DNA of 21,994 nt from a virus. Below are positions 12,872 through 21,994 of this stretch, in pieces. The position numbers were made by a program, and so were the translations under genes. Every line of letters starts with the position of its first letter. Position 1 is the stretch's first letter. The stretch is from positions 1-21,994 of the IMG/VR virus record IMGVR_UViG_3300022074_000420. The stretch is one strand, 5' to 3'. A model generated the notes under the pieces. The model saw nothing but the letters and a program-made list of their open reading frames with translations, ran no database searches and had not been told where the DNA came from.

Positions 12872-15049
12872 TTAAATTCCTCCTAAGTTGTAAGTTGCTG
12901 ATCCTTGTGCGAGTGATATTCGATTTGTTGGTATTGCTTCGTTTGCAAATGCTGCACCTGTTACTGCAAGTCCACCTAAGTCAATAGAGTTAGACCCTGC
13001 TGAAGCTGTATATAAAGCGTTAAAAGCTGCTGTTGCTTGTTTAGCAAAATCAATTGCAGTATCTACAATGTTGGTAAATACGCTTCCGTTAAATACTTGT
13101 AGTTGTTTATTACCAGAGTTGAAATATAAATCTCCTTCAGTTACAGCATTGCCTAAAGCATCCGAAGTAGGAGCTGAAGCTGCTGTTCCTAGATAAAGAG
13201 ATAAGAAATTATTTAGATATGTTGAAGCGTTATTAACATTGGTGATATTTGTAGCAACAGTATTAACGTTTGCTATCGAGCCAGCAGTTGTATCTACATT
13301 TGCTATTGAACCGGCTGTAGTATTTACATTTGCAATACTTCCAGCAACCAGTCCTATATCTGTTCCGTCATTAGCAACTGTTGTTACGTTGCTACTTATC
13401 CCGGCTACAGTACTTACGTTTCCGCTTATACCAGCAACTGTACTGACATTGCTGTTATTACCAGCAACAGTATTTACGTTACTAATACTTCCAGCAACTG
13501 TATTTACATTATTGATAGAACCAGCAGTGGTATTAACGTTTGCAATACTGCCTGAAACATTACCTATATCTGTACCATCATTTGCAACAGTAGTTACATC
13601 AGATGAGATACCAGCAACTGTGGTTACATTGCCACTTATACCAGCAACTGTATTGATGTTTGAAGCATTACTAACAGCAGAGTTAATGTTGCTTGCATTA
13701 CTAACAGCAGAGTTGATATTAGTAGCGTTACTAACAGCAGAGTTTATGTTAGTAGCATTACCAGCTACAGCATTAACATTACTAATTGCTCCAGCAACTG
13801 TATTCACATTAGATACATTGCTTGCAACTGTTGTTACCTCTGTTGCTTTAGGTACTAATCTGTGGAATGTATAAGTATTTAAAGTAGAAGTAGTTTCTAC
13901 AATTAATCCAAATGTTGCAGCATAAGTTGTACTGTTTGCTGCTCCTGTAATAGTTACTGTTGAGTTACCTACAGTTCCATTACTAATAGATATTTGACCA
14001 GAACCATTAGAAGTTAAATTCTGAGATAAAGCTTGAATGCTGACTAAAGTACCAGCTCCATTATTTACATCAGGGTTTGTATTAGGAAAATTTAACTCGC
14101 TAGTTATTGGAACAAAACCACCAACGTCATCAACTAGATCTACAATTCTTGCATCAATAGCTGCCGAAGTAGCTACGAATGCATCAGAAGAGTTCCAGCT
14201 AACACCACTGGCAATTGTCTCCGAAGAGTTTTGCCGTAGGAAGTTGGCTTCCGCTTCAGTTTCTGTAAAGTACCTACCGTCTAATGCACCGTTTAGTAAT
14301 TCGGTTTCTGTGTAATACCTGTTATCTAGTTGACCAGCATTAAGTTCAGTTTCGGTATAGTATCTATTGTCTAATTGACCAGCATCTACTTGATTTATTC
14401 TGTAGTATCTGTTGTCTAACTGACCAGCATCTAATTCTGTTTCGGTATAGTATCTGTTGTCTAAAGTTCCACTTGCTATATCAGCATCGACAATTGTTCC
14501 ATTAACAATGTTTGCACTTGCTACTGTTATGTCGGTTGGTAAAGCACCTGAACCTAACTTTGTTAAAGCTACGGAGTCATTTAATAACTTAGAACCTTGT
14601 ATATTTGCACTTGCATTTATATCACCGTCAACAATAGTTCCATCTGCAATTTTGGCTGATGTTACTATTGAATCTTTAAGATCTGTTTCTCTTACAAGCT
14701 GTCCTACAGCTTCTTGAGAAGAATATAAAATTTGTGTTTGGTTATCATTTAAATCAACCGCACGTATAGAAGAACCGGCAGCATAAACAGCTGCTGGATT
14801 ATCTACATTTGTATTTCTATATATATGTACATTACCTGTACCAGATGGAGTAGCACTGTTAAATACTACATTTGTGTTTGATATTGTGTAGTCATTATTT
14901 GTTTGACCACTTGTGTTTTCAGTTTTGAGGTCCCATACTCCTGTTGTAGCGTTATAAATTTCTACTTTTAAATCACTATTCGCAAGAATCGGGAAAACGA
15001 AGGAAAAGGATGTACCTCCTCCGTTTCTAAAATGTTCAGTTGTCGCCAT
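12872..15049 (-). CDS. T7 gp17-like tail fibre, 725 aa
   Basis: Residues 1-125 (FRNGGGTSFSFVFPIL to LYSSQEAVGQLVRETDL) are the T7 gp17 N-terminal domain, which attaches fibres to the tail. Then come IADGTIVDGDI-type segments (about 130-192), five 15-residue repeats LDNRYYTETELDAGQ (194-268), a beta-rich stretch (about 300-400), 21 ten-residue repeats of the type SIxNVNTVAG (401-610), and a C-terminal domain containing GDLYFNSGNKQLQVFNGSVF (about 639-658). No receptor-binding tip or chaperone is evident, so the next gene probably supplies it. The 48-nt gap from the gp16-like gene holds only a weak ACAAA/TTTGT hairpin. Confidence 0.92.
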   Translation of the reverse strand: MATTEHFRNGGGTSFSFVFPILANSDLKVEIYNATTGVWDLKTENTSGQTNNDYTISNTNVVFNSATPSGTGNVHIYRNTNVDNPAAVYAAGSSIRAVDLNDNQTQILYSSQEAVGQLVRETDLKDSIVTSAKIADGTIVDGDINASANIQGSKLLNDSVALTKLGSGALPTDITVASANIVNGTIVDADIASGTLDNRYYTETELDAGQLDNRYYRINQVDAGQLDNRYYTETELNAGQLDNRYYTETELLNGALDGRYFTETEAEANFLRQNSSETIASGVSWNSSDAFVATSAAIDARIVDLVDDVGGFVPITSELNFPNTNPDVNNGAGTLVSIQALSQNLTSNGSGQISISNGTVGNSTVTITGAANSTTYAATFGLIVETTSTLNTYTFHRLVPKATEVTTVASNVSNVNTVAGAISNVNAVAGNATNINSAVSNATNINSAVSNASNINSAVSNASNINTVAGISGNVTTVAGISSDVTTVANDGTDIGNVSGSIANVNTTAGSINNVNTVAGSISNVNTVAGNNSNVSTVAGISGNVSTVAGISSNVTTVANDGTDIGLVAGSIANVNTTAGSIANVDTTAGSIANVNTVATNITNVNNASTYLNNFLSLYLGTAASAPTSDALGNAVTEGDLYFNSGNKQLQVFNGSVFTNIVDTAIDFAKQATAAFNALYTASAGSNSIDLGGLAVTGAAFANEAIPTNRISLAQGSATYNLGGI
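13220..13849 (-). repeat. 21-copy 30-bp coding repeat in the gp17-like fibre
   Basis: Residues 401-610 are 21 decapeptides in strict register, consensus xIxNVNTVAG. A five-unit block is duplicated seven units apart (residues 471-520 and 541-590, each including ANDGTDIG), and NA(S/T)NINSAVS is tandem three times (431-460). This indicates recent unit-wise and block duplication. Confidence 0.9.
14246..14470 (-). repeat. five-copy 45-bp coding repeat in the gp17-like fibre
   Basis: Residues 194-268 are five consecutive 15-residue units around LDNRYYTETELDAGQ. The second has RINQVD in place of TETELD and the fifth (GALDGRYFTETEAEA) is the most diverged. Confidence 0.9.
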
Positions 15050-15097
15050 TTGTTTTTTACAAACGATTTGTTATTTAGTTGTGTTGTGGCGAGTGGA

Positions 15098-18000
15098 TTA
15101 TCGGGTGGGTATTAATGTTTGTTGTAATGTTTGATCTATATTTCCTTCTTTCACAAAATGTTCTTTGACACGCTTGTTATATTCACGTTGTCTAATATTG
15201 GCTAATGTTTCTTTATCTAGGTTTAATTCTGCCTGTCTTTTAGCATCACTAAATGCTCTATCTAATCTGTCAAATACTCCTTTAAATTTTTCAGTAGGTA
15301 AATCTTCACTAGATAAACCCATCTTTCTAGCAGCTTTGACAATATTTATAAAACCTTTAATACCATTTAATTCTGGATATTTAGAACCTGTATAAACAAG
15401 TTTATTAGCATCCTTCATTATTGTTGCTATATCTTTTTTATAAGTTCCTAGCTCTCCCATCTTGCTAAAAATTGCAGATTTCTCTGCTTCTTCTAATTCA
15501 GCACCACCAATACTTCTATTAACTTTGGTTAGTAAGTCATACTCAACATCTACTAAGAATTGTTTTTCAGGACTAATACTTTCAGAAAATTTAATAGGAC
15601 TATATGTATTGGCAAATCTCATCCATATACTTTCTGGATAACCTACTTTGGTTCCATCAATAGGATCAAACTTTTCAGGTAGTGCTCCTTGTGGGTCAAA
15701 CATATCTAGCCAACCGTTTCTATTTCTCCAGCCTTCTAGCATGCCACCTTTCATTTGACGTAAGGCTGGATTAATAACCCTACCCATTTCGTTACGCCAT
15801 GAACCTAGTGGTCCCATTGCATTGTTTCCAAAACTGGCAGCCCATCTGTTAAATGCAAATCCATTACCTTGGAATATGTCATTCATAGGTTCAAGATTTG
15901 ATAGGACTGATCTAGAAGTAATAGAAGAAGCAAATATATAAACTAATTTCTGTAAGGCATTTTCAATACCTTTTTCACTCATTAAGTCAAAGTTATCTAC
16001 AGTGTCAGCCACAGTAAACATCCAGTCGCCTAATGGACCTAGGATATCTCCACTAGCCCATGTTTCAGTTCCGGGAATCTTATAGCTTCTACGTTTCCAA
16101 TTTAAAGAATCTCTAACTCTTTGCCTTGCTTTGTTGTAGTGACCATTTCCATGAATCCTATCTCCCATTGCTGCATTAACTGCAAGCATTGTAAAGACAG
16201 TTCCCATAGCAACTTTACCTTTAACTTCATGTCTTATAGTTCTAAACTTTTGTAGATATGTTTCATCAAAGACTTGTCCTCTAGATTCAAGTATTTCTTT
16301 TATTTCTTCTGGACCAAAATCAGTAATCTTTTTATTACCAAATGTTCCCCACATCTTTTTATAGTCATTAGAAAGAATACCCATTGGACTATATTTTCCA
16401 AAGGTATCAATAATGTTTGCAGATGTTCGGGGAAATAATAAAAATGGTTTAAATACAGGATATCTATTTACTAGATCGTTTAATCCTTTAACTGTATCGC
16501 TATCTAAGTTAAGAGCTATTTCACTATTGAGATAGTTAACTCCAGCATCATCAATCATGCCTTCGTCATCAAACATATCTTTTCTTATTTTTTCAGATAA
16601 TTCATCTAAATTCTTTTTAGATAAATCCTTACCGTCTTTAACTAATTGATTAAATGCTCTTGTTTTAGCTTCAGTACTAGCAACAACTGATCTGGAAAAT
16701 CCATCCATTGCAGTCATACTATTAGCACCAAATCTAAGCCAAGGGTCATCTCCCATAGCTTGTAAGTTTTCGTATAACGTAACTAAAGCTTGTGGTCCGT
16801 ATTCGCCTTTAGCTTCAGCAGCTTTAGCATAGTTTTGTAATACTTCTAGTTCATCAGCTACTTTGTTAGCAATATCTTCTCTCATTACATAAGAGACTTT
16901 ACTAGGATCTGTAGCTACCTTTCTATAAACTTTACTCATATGCTTAGTAGCATTGATTAAAGTATCATCCATAGAAAAATATGTATAATGAGCTTTTCTT
17001 ATTTCTGACCAATCTCCACTTAATCCAGCACCTATAAGAGTCGCCATAGGTCTAGCAGTTAAACCACCTAAGTTACCTTGTAAAGCTTTAATTGGTGTGG
17101 CAAATGCAGATAGAGTTGAGTTGTAGACATTACTAAACCAAGCTCTATTAATTATTGGAGATACATCAGGATTACCATCAATTATTGCTTTTTTAAATAC
17201 ACCTAACTTTTCAGACACCATCTTATTAAGTTGGTACATTGAAGTTATATCTCCGTCAGTTAGCTCGTTAGCAAGTAACAAAGGACGTAAGAAATCAGGA
17301 TTAGTTTTAGCTGTATCTCTTAAAGTTTGTGCATAGTTTTTAGCGTTAGGTATTAGATCAAGAAATGTTTGCTCTCGTTCAGAAAGCATTGCTTCGCCAG
17401 CAGCTCGCATTACTTTTGGATTCTTAGTATTACTTGCATTTTTCCAAGTTTTCATAAACGCAAGAGTAGAACCAGCATCATATGCAGCTATACCTTTTTC
17501 AACTAATAAATATTCCAAACGGTCAGCTATTTGATCTATAGCTCTTTCCATTACCATGTTGTCATCCATAAGTCTGACACCTTCAGCAACGTCAGATACT
17601 TGACCAGCTAATGATGTAGCTAAATAAGCTCTAGCTTTTTTTGCATCTAAATCTAAAAGATCGTCACTTAACTTTTTAATAGTTTTAGTTACAGCGTTAT
17701 AACCTTCTTTACCTACTACTTTGTTTACTCCATCTTCTAAAGTTTTCTTAGTCTCATCTAATAGTTTTTTCATATCTCCGGGAGACATCCTCGGATCAGA
17801 TATTACTTCTGATAAACGATTACCAGCTTCATCTATTTCATCAAATGTAAGTTTTTTACCAGATGCTAATTCAGCTGAATATCTTCCACCGTTTTTAATT
17901 TCTTCTACTAACGATCTAATTAAAACTTCTTGAGTTCTATTATCTACTTCTAAACCATATTTAAGAGAAGCTTCAGATACAACACTACCTAAACGTCCAT

Positions 18001-19159
18001 AACTTGTATCAACGTTTTTAGCTATACGTGTAGCATCAACCGCAGCCCCTAAAACACCGTCAGCATCTTTTGTTCTTACAGCAGATTCGCTAGGGTCAAA
18101 TACATCATCAACTCCAAGCATTGGATCTTTAGAGTTTGGATTAGTACGTTTTAGGTATGCACCTAAATTATCTAGTTCTTTTTCTCTTCTAGCTGCATTA
18201 CGCATTATGGTATCTTCGATTGGATTCTCTGCAAATTGAACGTCAGAAAATTCATCTTTAGTTAAACCATCTAATCTTTTTTGTAGTTGTGGATTTTCAG
18301 AAGTTAATGTAGTTACTCGTTTTAAACTTTTACCAGCTCTTGTAATGTAGGCAACACCTTCAACAACACTAGATAATAATCCAAGGATTGCTCCTTCATT
18401 TACATTCTTTTGTCTTTTAATATCAGGACTGTCACCATCATTAGTTGACCATGTTTCAGGAATAAACTGATATGTTCTCGGCCAGTATTTCTTTAAAGTA
18501 CCAAATAAATTGTCATCTACTTTGTTTTGTTCAGCTACATAATCAACAGCTGCTCCAGTACCAACATCAGCACCAAATTTAGAAAAGTATGCAAATGATT
18601 GTCTGTTACCTAGTTTCTGTAACCATGGAGCTGTTTTACCAGATAGATGTAATTTAGTTGCTCCTTTTATAAGCATTCCTCTAAGACCTAAACTTGGTAC
18701 AACAAGTCCAGATATGTTTCTTACAGCATTTGCTACATCGCTTTCATACTTCTTAGGTTTTTCAATGTTTAATTTATTTCCATAAGGCAGAGCACTTGTA
18801 CCAAAATTCCATGCATCAGTCATTGTGTCAACGACACCTTGAGCTGGAGCTGAAGTTACGTCATAAAAGTCTCTAGCAAATTTGGTACTAGCATTAGCAC
18901 CAAGTAAAGTTCCTTCTGGGTTATCTACTGTAAATAAATCTTTTGTTTGTGATGCATCACCTTTGCGTGCATCTCTTCTTTCTTGAGTGTTAAGAGTACC
19001 TTGAGTTTCAGGTTGTTCAACAGCCGTAGCTGCATCCTCAGTTGCTTGTACCTCTTGTTGAGCAGTAGTTGCTTCTAGAAGTTGATCTTTAATATTAATA
19101 AGATCTTCATTTGTAAGCTCTTCACCATTCTCAAGATCCCCTTGGGAATCAATTGGCAT
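15098..19159 (-). CDS. internal core / ejection protein (T7 gp16-like), 1353 aa
   Basis: In T7, gp16 is the largest inner-core protein and is ejected to help form the conduit that draws DNA into the cell. Here length (T7 gp16 is 1318 aa), position and order identify it. The first 70 residues are polar and Glu/Gln/Thr-rich; a hydrophobic stretch VAMGTVFTMLAVNAAMG lies near residue 985. I see no lytic transglycosylase motif of the kind at the T7 gp16 N-terminus, so cell-wall cutting is not supported. The ATG at 19159 is 18 nt after the gp15-like gene, without a clear Shine-Dalgarno. Confidence 0.85.
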   Translation of the reverse strand: MPIDSQGDLENGEELTNEDLINIKDQLLEATTAQQEVQATEDAATAVEQPETQGTLNTQERRDARKGDASQTKDLFTVDNPEGTLLGANASTKFARDFYDVTSAPAQGVVDTMTDAWNFGTSALPYGNKLNIEKPKKYESDVANAVRNISGLVVPSLGLRGMLIKGATKLHLSGKTAPWLQKLGNRQSFAYFSKFGADVGTGAAVDYVAEQNKVDDNLFGTLKKYWPRTYQFIPETWSTNDGDSPDIKRQKNVNEGAILGLLSSVVEGVAYITRAGKSLKRVTTLTSENPQLQKRLDGLTKDEFSDVQFAENPIEDTIMRNAARREKELDNLGAYLKRTNPNSKDPMLGVDDVFDPSESAVRTKDADGVLGAAVDATRIAKNVDTSYGRLGSVVSEASLKYGLEVDNRTQEVLIRSLVEEIKNGGRYSAELASGKKLTFDEIDEAGNRLSEVISDPRMSPGDMKKLLDETKKTLEDGVNKVVGKEGYNAVTKTIKKLSDDLLDLDAKKARAYLATSLAGQVSDVAEGVRLMDDNMVMERAIDQIADRLEYLLVEKGIAAYDAGSTLAFMKTWKNASNTKNPKVMRAAGEAMLSEREQTFLDLIPNAKNYAQTLRDTAKTNPDFLRPLLLANELTDGDITSMYQLNKMVSEKLGVFKKAIIDGNPDVSPIINRAWFSNVYNSTLSAFATPIKALQGNLGGLTARPMATLIGAGLSGDWSEIRKAHYTYFSMDDTLINATKHMSKVYRKVATDPSKVSYVMREDIANKVADELEVLQNYAKAAEAKGEYGPQALVTLYENLQAMGDDPWLRFGANSMTAMDGFSRSVVASTEAKTRAFNQLVKDGKDLSKKNLDELSEKIRKDMFDDEGMIDDAGVNYLNSEIALNLDSDTVKGLNDLVNRYPVFKPFLLFPRTSANIIDTFGKYSPMGILSNDYKKMWGTFGNKKITDFGPEEIKEILESRGQVFDETYLQKFRTIRHEVKGKVAMGTVFTMLAVNAAMGDRIHGNGHYNKARQRVRDSLNWKRRSYKIPGTETWASGDILGPLGDWMFTVADTVDNFDLMSEKGIENALQKLVYIFASSITSRSVLSNLEPMNDIFQGNGFAFNRWAASFGNNAMGPLGSWRNEMGRVINPALRQMKGGMLEGWRNRNGWLDMFDPQGALPEKFDPIDGTKVGYPESIWMRFANTYSPIKFSESISPEKQFLVDVEYDLLTKVNRSIGGAELEEAEKSAIFSKMGELGTYKKDIATIMKDANKLVYTGSKYPELNGIKGFINIVKAARKMGLSSEDLPTEKFKGVFDRLDRAFSDAKRQAELNLDKETLANIRQREYNKRVKEHFVKEGNIDQTLQQTLIPTR

Positions 19160-19177
19160 GATAGTAATTAGTAATGT

Positions 19178-21301
19178 TTATTGAAAAGCAGATCTTTTAG
19201 GTATCTCTAATTCTTCATCATCTGTACCTTGTTCAGATATAAACGCACATTGCCTTAGCAATTGATTAGTAGATAGACCTTCAAAACCCTTTTCTCTTAT
19301 AAGGCAATTTATAAATGGATCACCTTGGCTATATATTTCAGTTATTGATTGCAATTCTTCAGGTATATTTTCTTTTGGTATTCCATATACAGCAGCTTGT
19401 CTTTCTAGTATTCCTCTGACACCACCAACGGCTTCAGGTTTACCATACAAAGAAGCCATAGCTTTTAGTTTTGGACTGTATCCTTCTCTACTTGCAAGAC
19501 GTGTCATCTCTTGCATTACTTCAGTTTCACTTAAAAATACATTAGGTGTATCTAAAGCTTGTTGGATATTATTATCAGCCATTTCAAGTTTTACAGCTGT
19601 ACTATAAAGATCCATAGTTAACTCAGTCTCTGCATTTTTTCTAGTAGTAGCTGGAGCAATTGAGTTCATATAATTTTCATATATGCCTTCAGAATTGACT
19701 ACAAACAAACGTCCATCTTGCTCTCCTTGTTCTGGATCTCCACCACCTTGTTTTGTCCAAAAGGTTTCAACAGCAAGAGCTGCATTAACAGCAGCATTAG
19801 GATCACCAGCTTCAGTTAATCTAGTAAATTCTTCTTCAAACTTTTCAACTAACTTTCCTCGTACCGCGTTTACATGTGGCATTAAAGAACCGCGACTGCT
19901 TGTTCTCCAAAGTTCACTTTTGCCTTTAACAATTTGCTCTACTGCACTTCTTGAATCTTTATAGTTTTTATCTTCACGTGCTTTAGCTTGAGCTTGTGCT
20001 CTACTTAACCATTTCTTTTGTAGTTCAAAACTAGATCCTTCTACTTCTTCTACAGTTAATTGACCTTTTGTATAAGCAGCTTCAAACGCTGCATTATCAG
20101 CAATGTAAGAATCAAACGATTGATCTAAACCATCTATAAAAGTTTCGATATCTTTGTTTTCCTTAGCAAAAGCAAGTCTGTTATTGCCTTGGACTTCTAA
20201 TAAATTCCTTTTAATGACTTCTACATCTGTACCCTCAGCTAATTGTTCACGTGCATAAGTTAAAGCAGCTTCGTTTTGTGTGTCATAGAGTTGATCTTTT
20301 TTAGTTCTATCAGCAGTTGCTTGTGTTTTATCTAGTTCCTTTAAGTTAGTATGCATTTCACCAGCAATAAGAGGAAACCTTTCTTCATAAGTCATACCGC
20401 CAGCATCCATTTTCATAGCTTGTCTGACTTGATCAGTACTAACATCATCTGTATGTTTTGCTAATTTATGAAGTCGATCTACTAAATCGTGTGATGCTCC
20501 TCCCATCCCATTGGGATAGTCATAACTGTATTCTTGTTTAAAATTTTCAAAAGTATATTCTGTATTCTCTTCATCTAATGCTTGTAAAAGTTTATTATTT
20601 TTAGTTCCTTCGTAGTTCTTATCCGCTTCATCAGTTAAAGCTTTCTGTCCACCGGGAGCAACTGTAGAAATATAATCCTTTACTTTTTTACCTACAGTAT
20701 TTTTAATTAAATGTTTATTAGTTCCTTTCAATAAAGGATTACGAATTGTAAGTTGATTAGTAAATTGTTTAACAATTGCTTGTTGATCAGCAGCTGTAGT
20801 TGCTGCTTTATAAGCTGAAGCAAATCCTCCACTATGCCAATACTGTGGTACACCCTGCATGATGCCTTGGATAGTAGTCATCTTGTCATCATGTTGAGCA
20901 AATGGAGCTTGTTTTAAAATCTCTTGTGCAACATTATCGTTATTTTCGATGGCAACTTTAGTAGCTTTTCTATACCCGGGAAATCCTTCATTATAAAGCC
21001 ATTTAGTATTAGCACTATATTTAGCTTGTTCTTCTGGATCATCCTTTCCGTACTCACCTTCTTCTAATTTCTGATATCTATTTTCTTTCATCTTGTCAGA
21101 TGCCTTCTTAACTGTGATTGAAAAGTCTGCTAAAGACTCAATCATTTTCATAGGCATTGCTGCATTTATTTCACGTGTTCTATCATTCTCTTGTTCGAGT
21201 TGTTCACGCCTGTCATAACCTCTATTTATATCATCATAAGAATCTTGTAGTTGCGAAGCAAAGTCCGCAGCTTCTGTAAAATTAAAAAAACTGTTTGTCA
21301 T
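19178..21301 (-). CDS. internal core / ejection protein (T7 gp15-like), 707 aa
   Basis: It is recognised by synteny and size (T7 gp15 is 747 aa) rather than a motif. It is predominantly helical, Glu/Gln/Lys-rich and without membrane segments. In T7, gp15 and gp16 form the periplasmic channel after ejection. The ATG at 21301 comes 6 nt after the gp14-like gene. The C-terminal part includes GDPFINCLIREKGFEGLS, with a pair of Cys near the end. The assignment is strong at the block level and weaker at the sequence level. Confidence 0.8.
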   Translation of the reverse strand: MTNSFFNFTEAADFASQLQDSYDDINRGYDRREQLEQENDRTREINAAMPMKMIESLADFSITVKKASDKMKENRYQKLEEGEYGKDDPEEQAKYSANTKWLYNEGFPGYRKATKVAIENNDNVAQEILKQAPFAQHDDKMTTIQGIMQGVPQYWHSGGFASAYKAATTAADQQAIVKQFTNQLTIRNPLLKGTNKHLIKNTVGKKVKDYISTVAPGGQKALTDEADKNYEGTKNNKLLQALDEENTEYTFENFKQEYSYDYPNGMGGASHDLVDRLHKLAKHTDDVSTDQVRQAMKMDAGGMTYEERFPLIAGEMHTNLKELDKTQATADRTKKDQLYDTQNEAALTYAREQLAEGTDVEVIKRNLLEVQGNNRLAFAKENKDIETFIDGLDQSFDSYIADNAAFEAAYTKGQLTVEEVEGSSFELQKKWLSRAQAQAKAREDKNYKDSRSAVEQIVKGKSELWRTSSRGSLMPHVNAVRGKLVEKFEEEFTRLTEAGDPNAAVNAALAVETFWTKQGGGDPEQGEQDGRLFVVNSEGIYENYMNSIAPATTRKNAETELTMDLYSTAVKLEMADNNIQQALDTPNVFLSETEVMQEMTRLASREGYSPKLKAMASLYGKPEAVGGVRGILERQAAVYGIPKENIPEELQSITEIYSQGDPFINCLIREKGFEGLSTNQLLRQCAFISEQGTDDEELEIPKRSAFQ

Positions 21302-21307
21302 AATTTA

Positions 21308-21889
21308 TTAAAATGCGGTATAAATGCCAGCAACTTTCGACCCTATGGATAACGCATCCATAAACATAGCTGCTCCAACGTTTTGCATTACTGGTTGAGG
21401 TGGTGCAACATCTGGTATAGGTTGAAATGCAACCTTGGCAAATGCTTGATCCTTATATGCTTTAAATTTAGAAACTTCCATTGATTTGGCTTTGGCAAGT
21501 TCTGTATCGTTTAATAAAACTTGTCTAGCTATTTCAGAAGTATCTCTTCCATACTTAGCAAGCTCAATTGTTTTCATTCTTCTGATTGATTGACCAGTTT
21601 GACCAGAAGCCATAATCTTCCCGTAGTCACTGTTCTCAACCATATCTCTGTATAACTCTTGATACTTTATTTGTGCAGCATCTCTGGATTTGTTTTGCTC
21701 TAACTGTTGATTAGTTGAAGCATAGGCTTGAGCTAATCCAGCATTGTCTACATCTATTTCGTACTGATTTTTTTGAGCATTATAAATGGATATTGTTTGC
21801 ATCCAGTTACGCTCTCTTCGCTCATTTTCATAAGCATATCTTCTTCTAGCATTAGCATTAGCTGCCTTAGCTTGTGCTCCTAAACACAC
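21308..21889 (-). CDS. internal virion protein (T7 gp14-like), 193 aa
   Basis: The length almost equals T7 gp14 (196 aa). The N-terminus is Ala-rich and then strongly basic (AANANARRRYAYENERRERN), helical through about residue 150, with a hydrophobic C-terminus (AAMFMDALSIGSKVAGIYTAF). In T7 the protein is ejected and inserts in the outer membrane. I used the GTG at 21889 because GGAG lies 7 nt upstream; the frame also extends back through YPLWSFAV without any ATG, so a rarer start giving a hydrophobic N-terminus cannot be excluded. It overlaps the preceding gene by 23 nt. Confidence 0.82.
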   Translation of the reverse strand: MCLGAQAKAANANARRRYAYENERRERNWMQTISIYNAQKNQYEIDVDNAGLAQAYASTNQQLEQNKSRDAAQIKYQELYRDMVENSDYGKIMASGQTGQSIRRMKTIELAKYGRDTSEIARQVLLNDTELAKAKSMEVSKFKAYKDQAFAKVAFQPIPDVAPPQPVMQNVGAAMFMDALSIGSKVAGIYTAF

Positions 21890-21994
21890 GGCAAAACTCC
21901 ATAAAGGATAAATTATTAGGTCCGTGTTTTAATTCCCGTAAAAATTTGAACCCTAGGAATCTGAGTAGTTTTATATGAACTCTGTTTCGTTTAT
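21867..21994 (-). CDS. C-terminal end of gp13-like acetyltransferase-fold protein (partial)
   Basis: The frame enters from the window edge and ends at TAA 21869-21867. The visible 41 residues include RNRVHIKLLRFLGFKF, GPNNLSF and MEFCRV, the pattern of the GNAT-like C-terminus in T7 gp13-type internal virion proteins (N..HI.WL..LGF...G....F.EF.R). Its position before gp14-like fits T7 order. The N-terminus is outside the window, so catalytic residues cannot be judged. Confidence 0.7.
   Translation of the reverse strand, partial: KRNRVHIKLLRFLGFKFLRELKHGPNNLSFMEFCRVFRSTS

Noticed and set aside
9218-15049. Diversity-generating retroelement target, suggested by the Mtd-type N-terminal module.
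   Set aside because: No reverse transcriptase, template repeat or variable-repeat copy is seen in the window; the module is common in unrelated tail fibres.

Overview
The window is the late (structural, lysis and packaging) end of a T7-like podovirus genome. It is most likely a marine cyanophage of Synechococcus or Prochlorococcus or a close relative. All credible genes lie on the minus strand, so the window reads as transcribed from position 21994 down to 1. The base composition is AT-rich, many starts have no Shine-Dalgarno, and several small proteins look like ones I associate with marine cyanophages. Host assignment is inference.

From 21994 to 12872 the T7 block is in canonical order: the C-terminal end of a gp13-like acetyltransferase-fold protein, gp14-like, gp15-like and gp16-like internal core (ejection) proteins, then a gp17-like tail fibre. 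The gp17 reading frame runs directly into a separate 1217-residue distal fibre (12871-9218). That fibre has an Mtd-type N-terminal module, 59 consecutive 17-residue repeats and a C-terminal Peptidase_S74 intramolecular chaperone.

From 9188 to 7022 there is a run of eight short, tightly packed or overlapping genes: an acidic 83-aa protein, a 56-aa coiled coil, a Pro-rich membrane protein, a two-TM protein in the T7 holin position, two secreted or anchored proteins that overlap by 112 nt, and two tiny basic ORFs. A Rho-independent terminator (6952-6984) closes it. The packaging segment follows: small terminase, a basic 78-aa protein, an HNH endonuclease, a 568-aa protein with an embedded HNH-like motif, large terminase and an 87-aa protein.

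From about 2214 to 1346 there is a largely non-coding junction. It holds a GC-rich palindrome-rich island, a sigma70-like promoter, a 72-nt inverted repeat and two copies of a repeated 21-bp motif. By T7 synteny this looks like the concatemer junction or terminal-repeat region. Beyond it (1345-164) is a coupled three-gene operon, KTSC-like, 56-aa ORF and DUF7227-like Cys-rich protein, which would be the start of the early region; a terminator follows at 107-143.

The most interesting unexplained signal is a 21-bp motif, approximately TAACYKATACACNNNNGTAT, at four intergenic sites, all on the coding strand and each overlapping a TAA that ends an open frame. It is a candidate promoter for the phage's own RNA polymerase or an operator. 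No tRNA, rRNA, CRISPR array, integrase or insertion sequence was seen.
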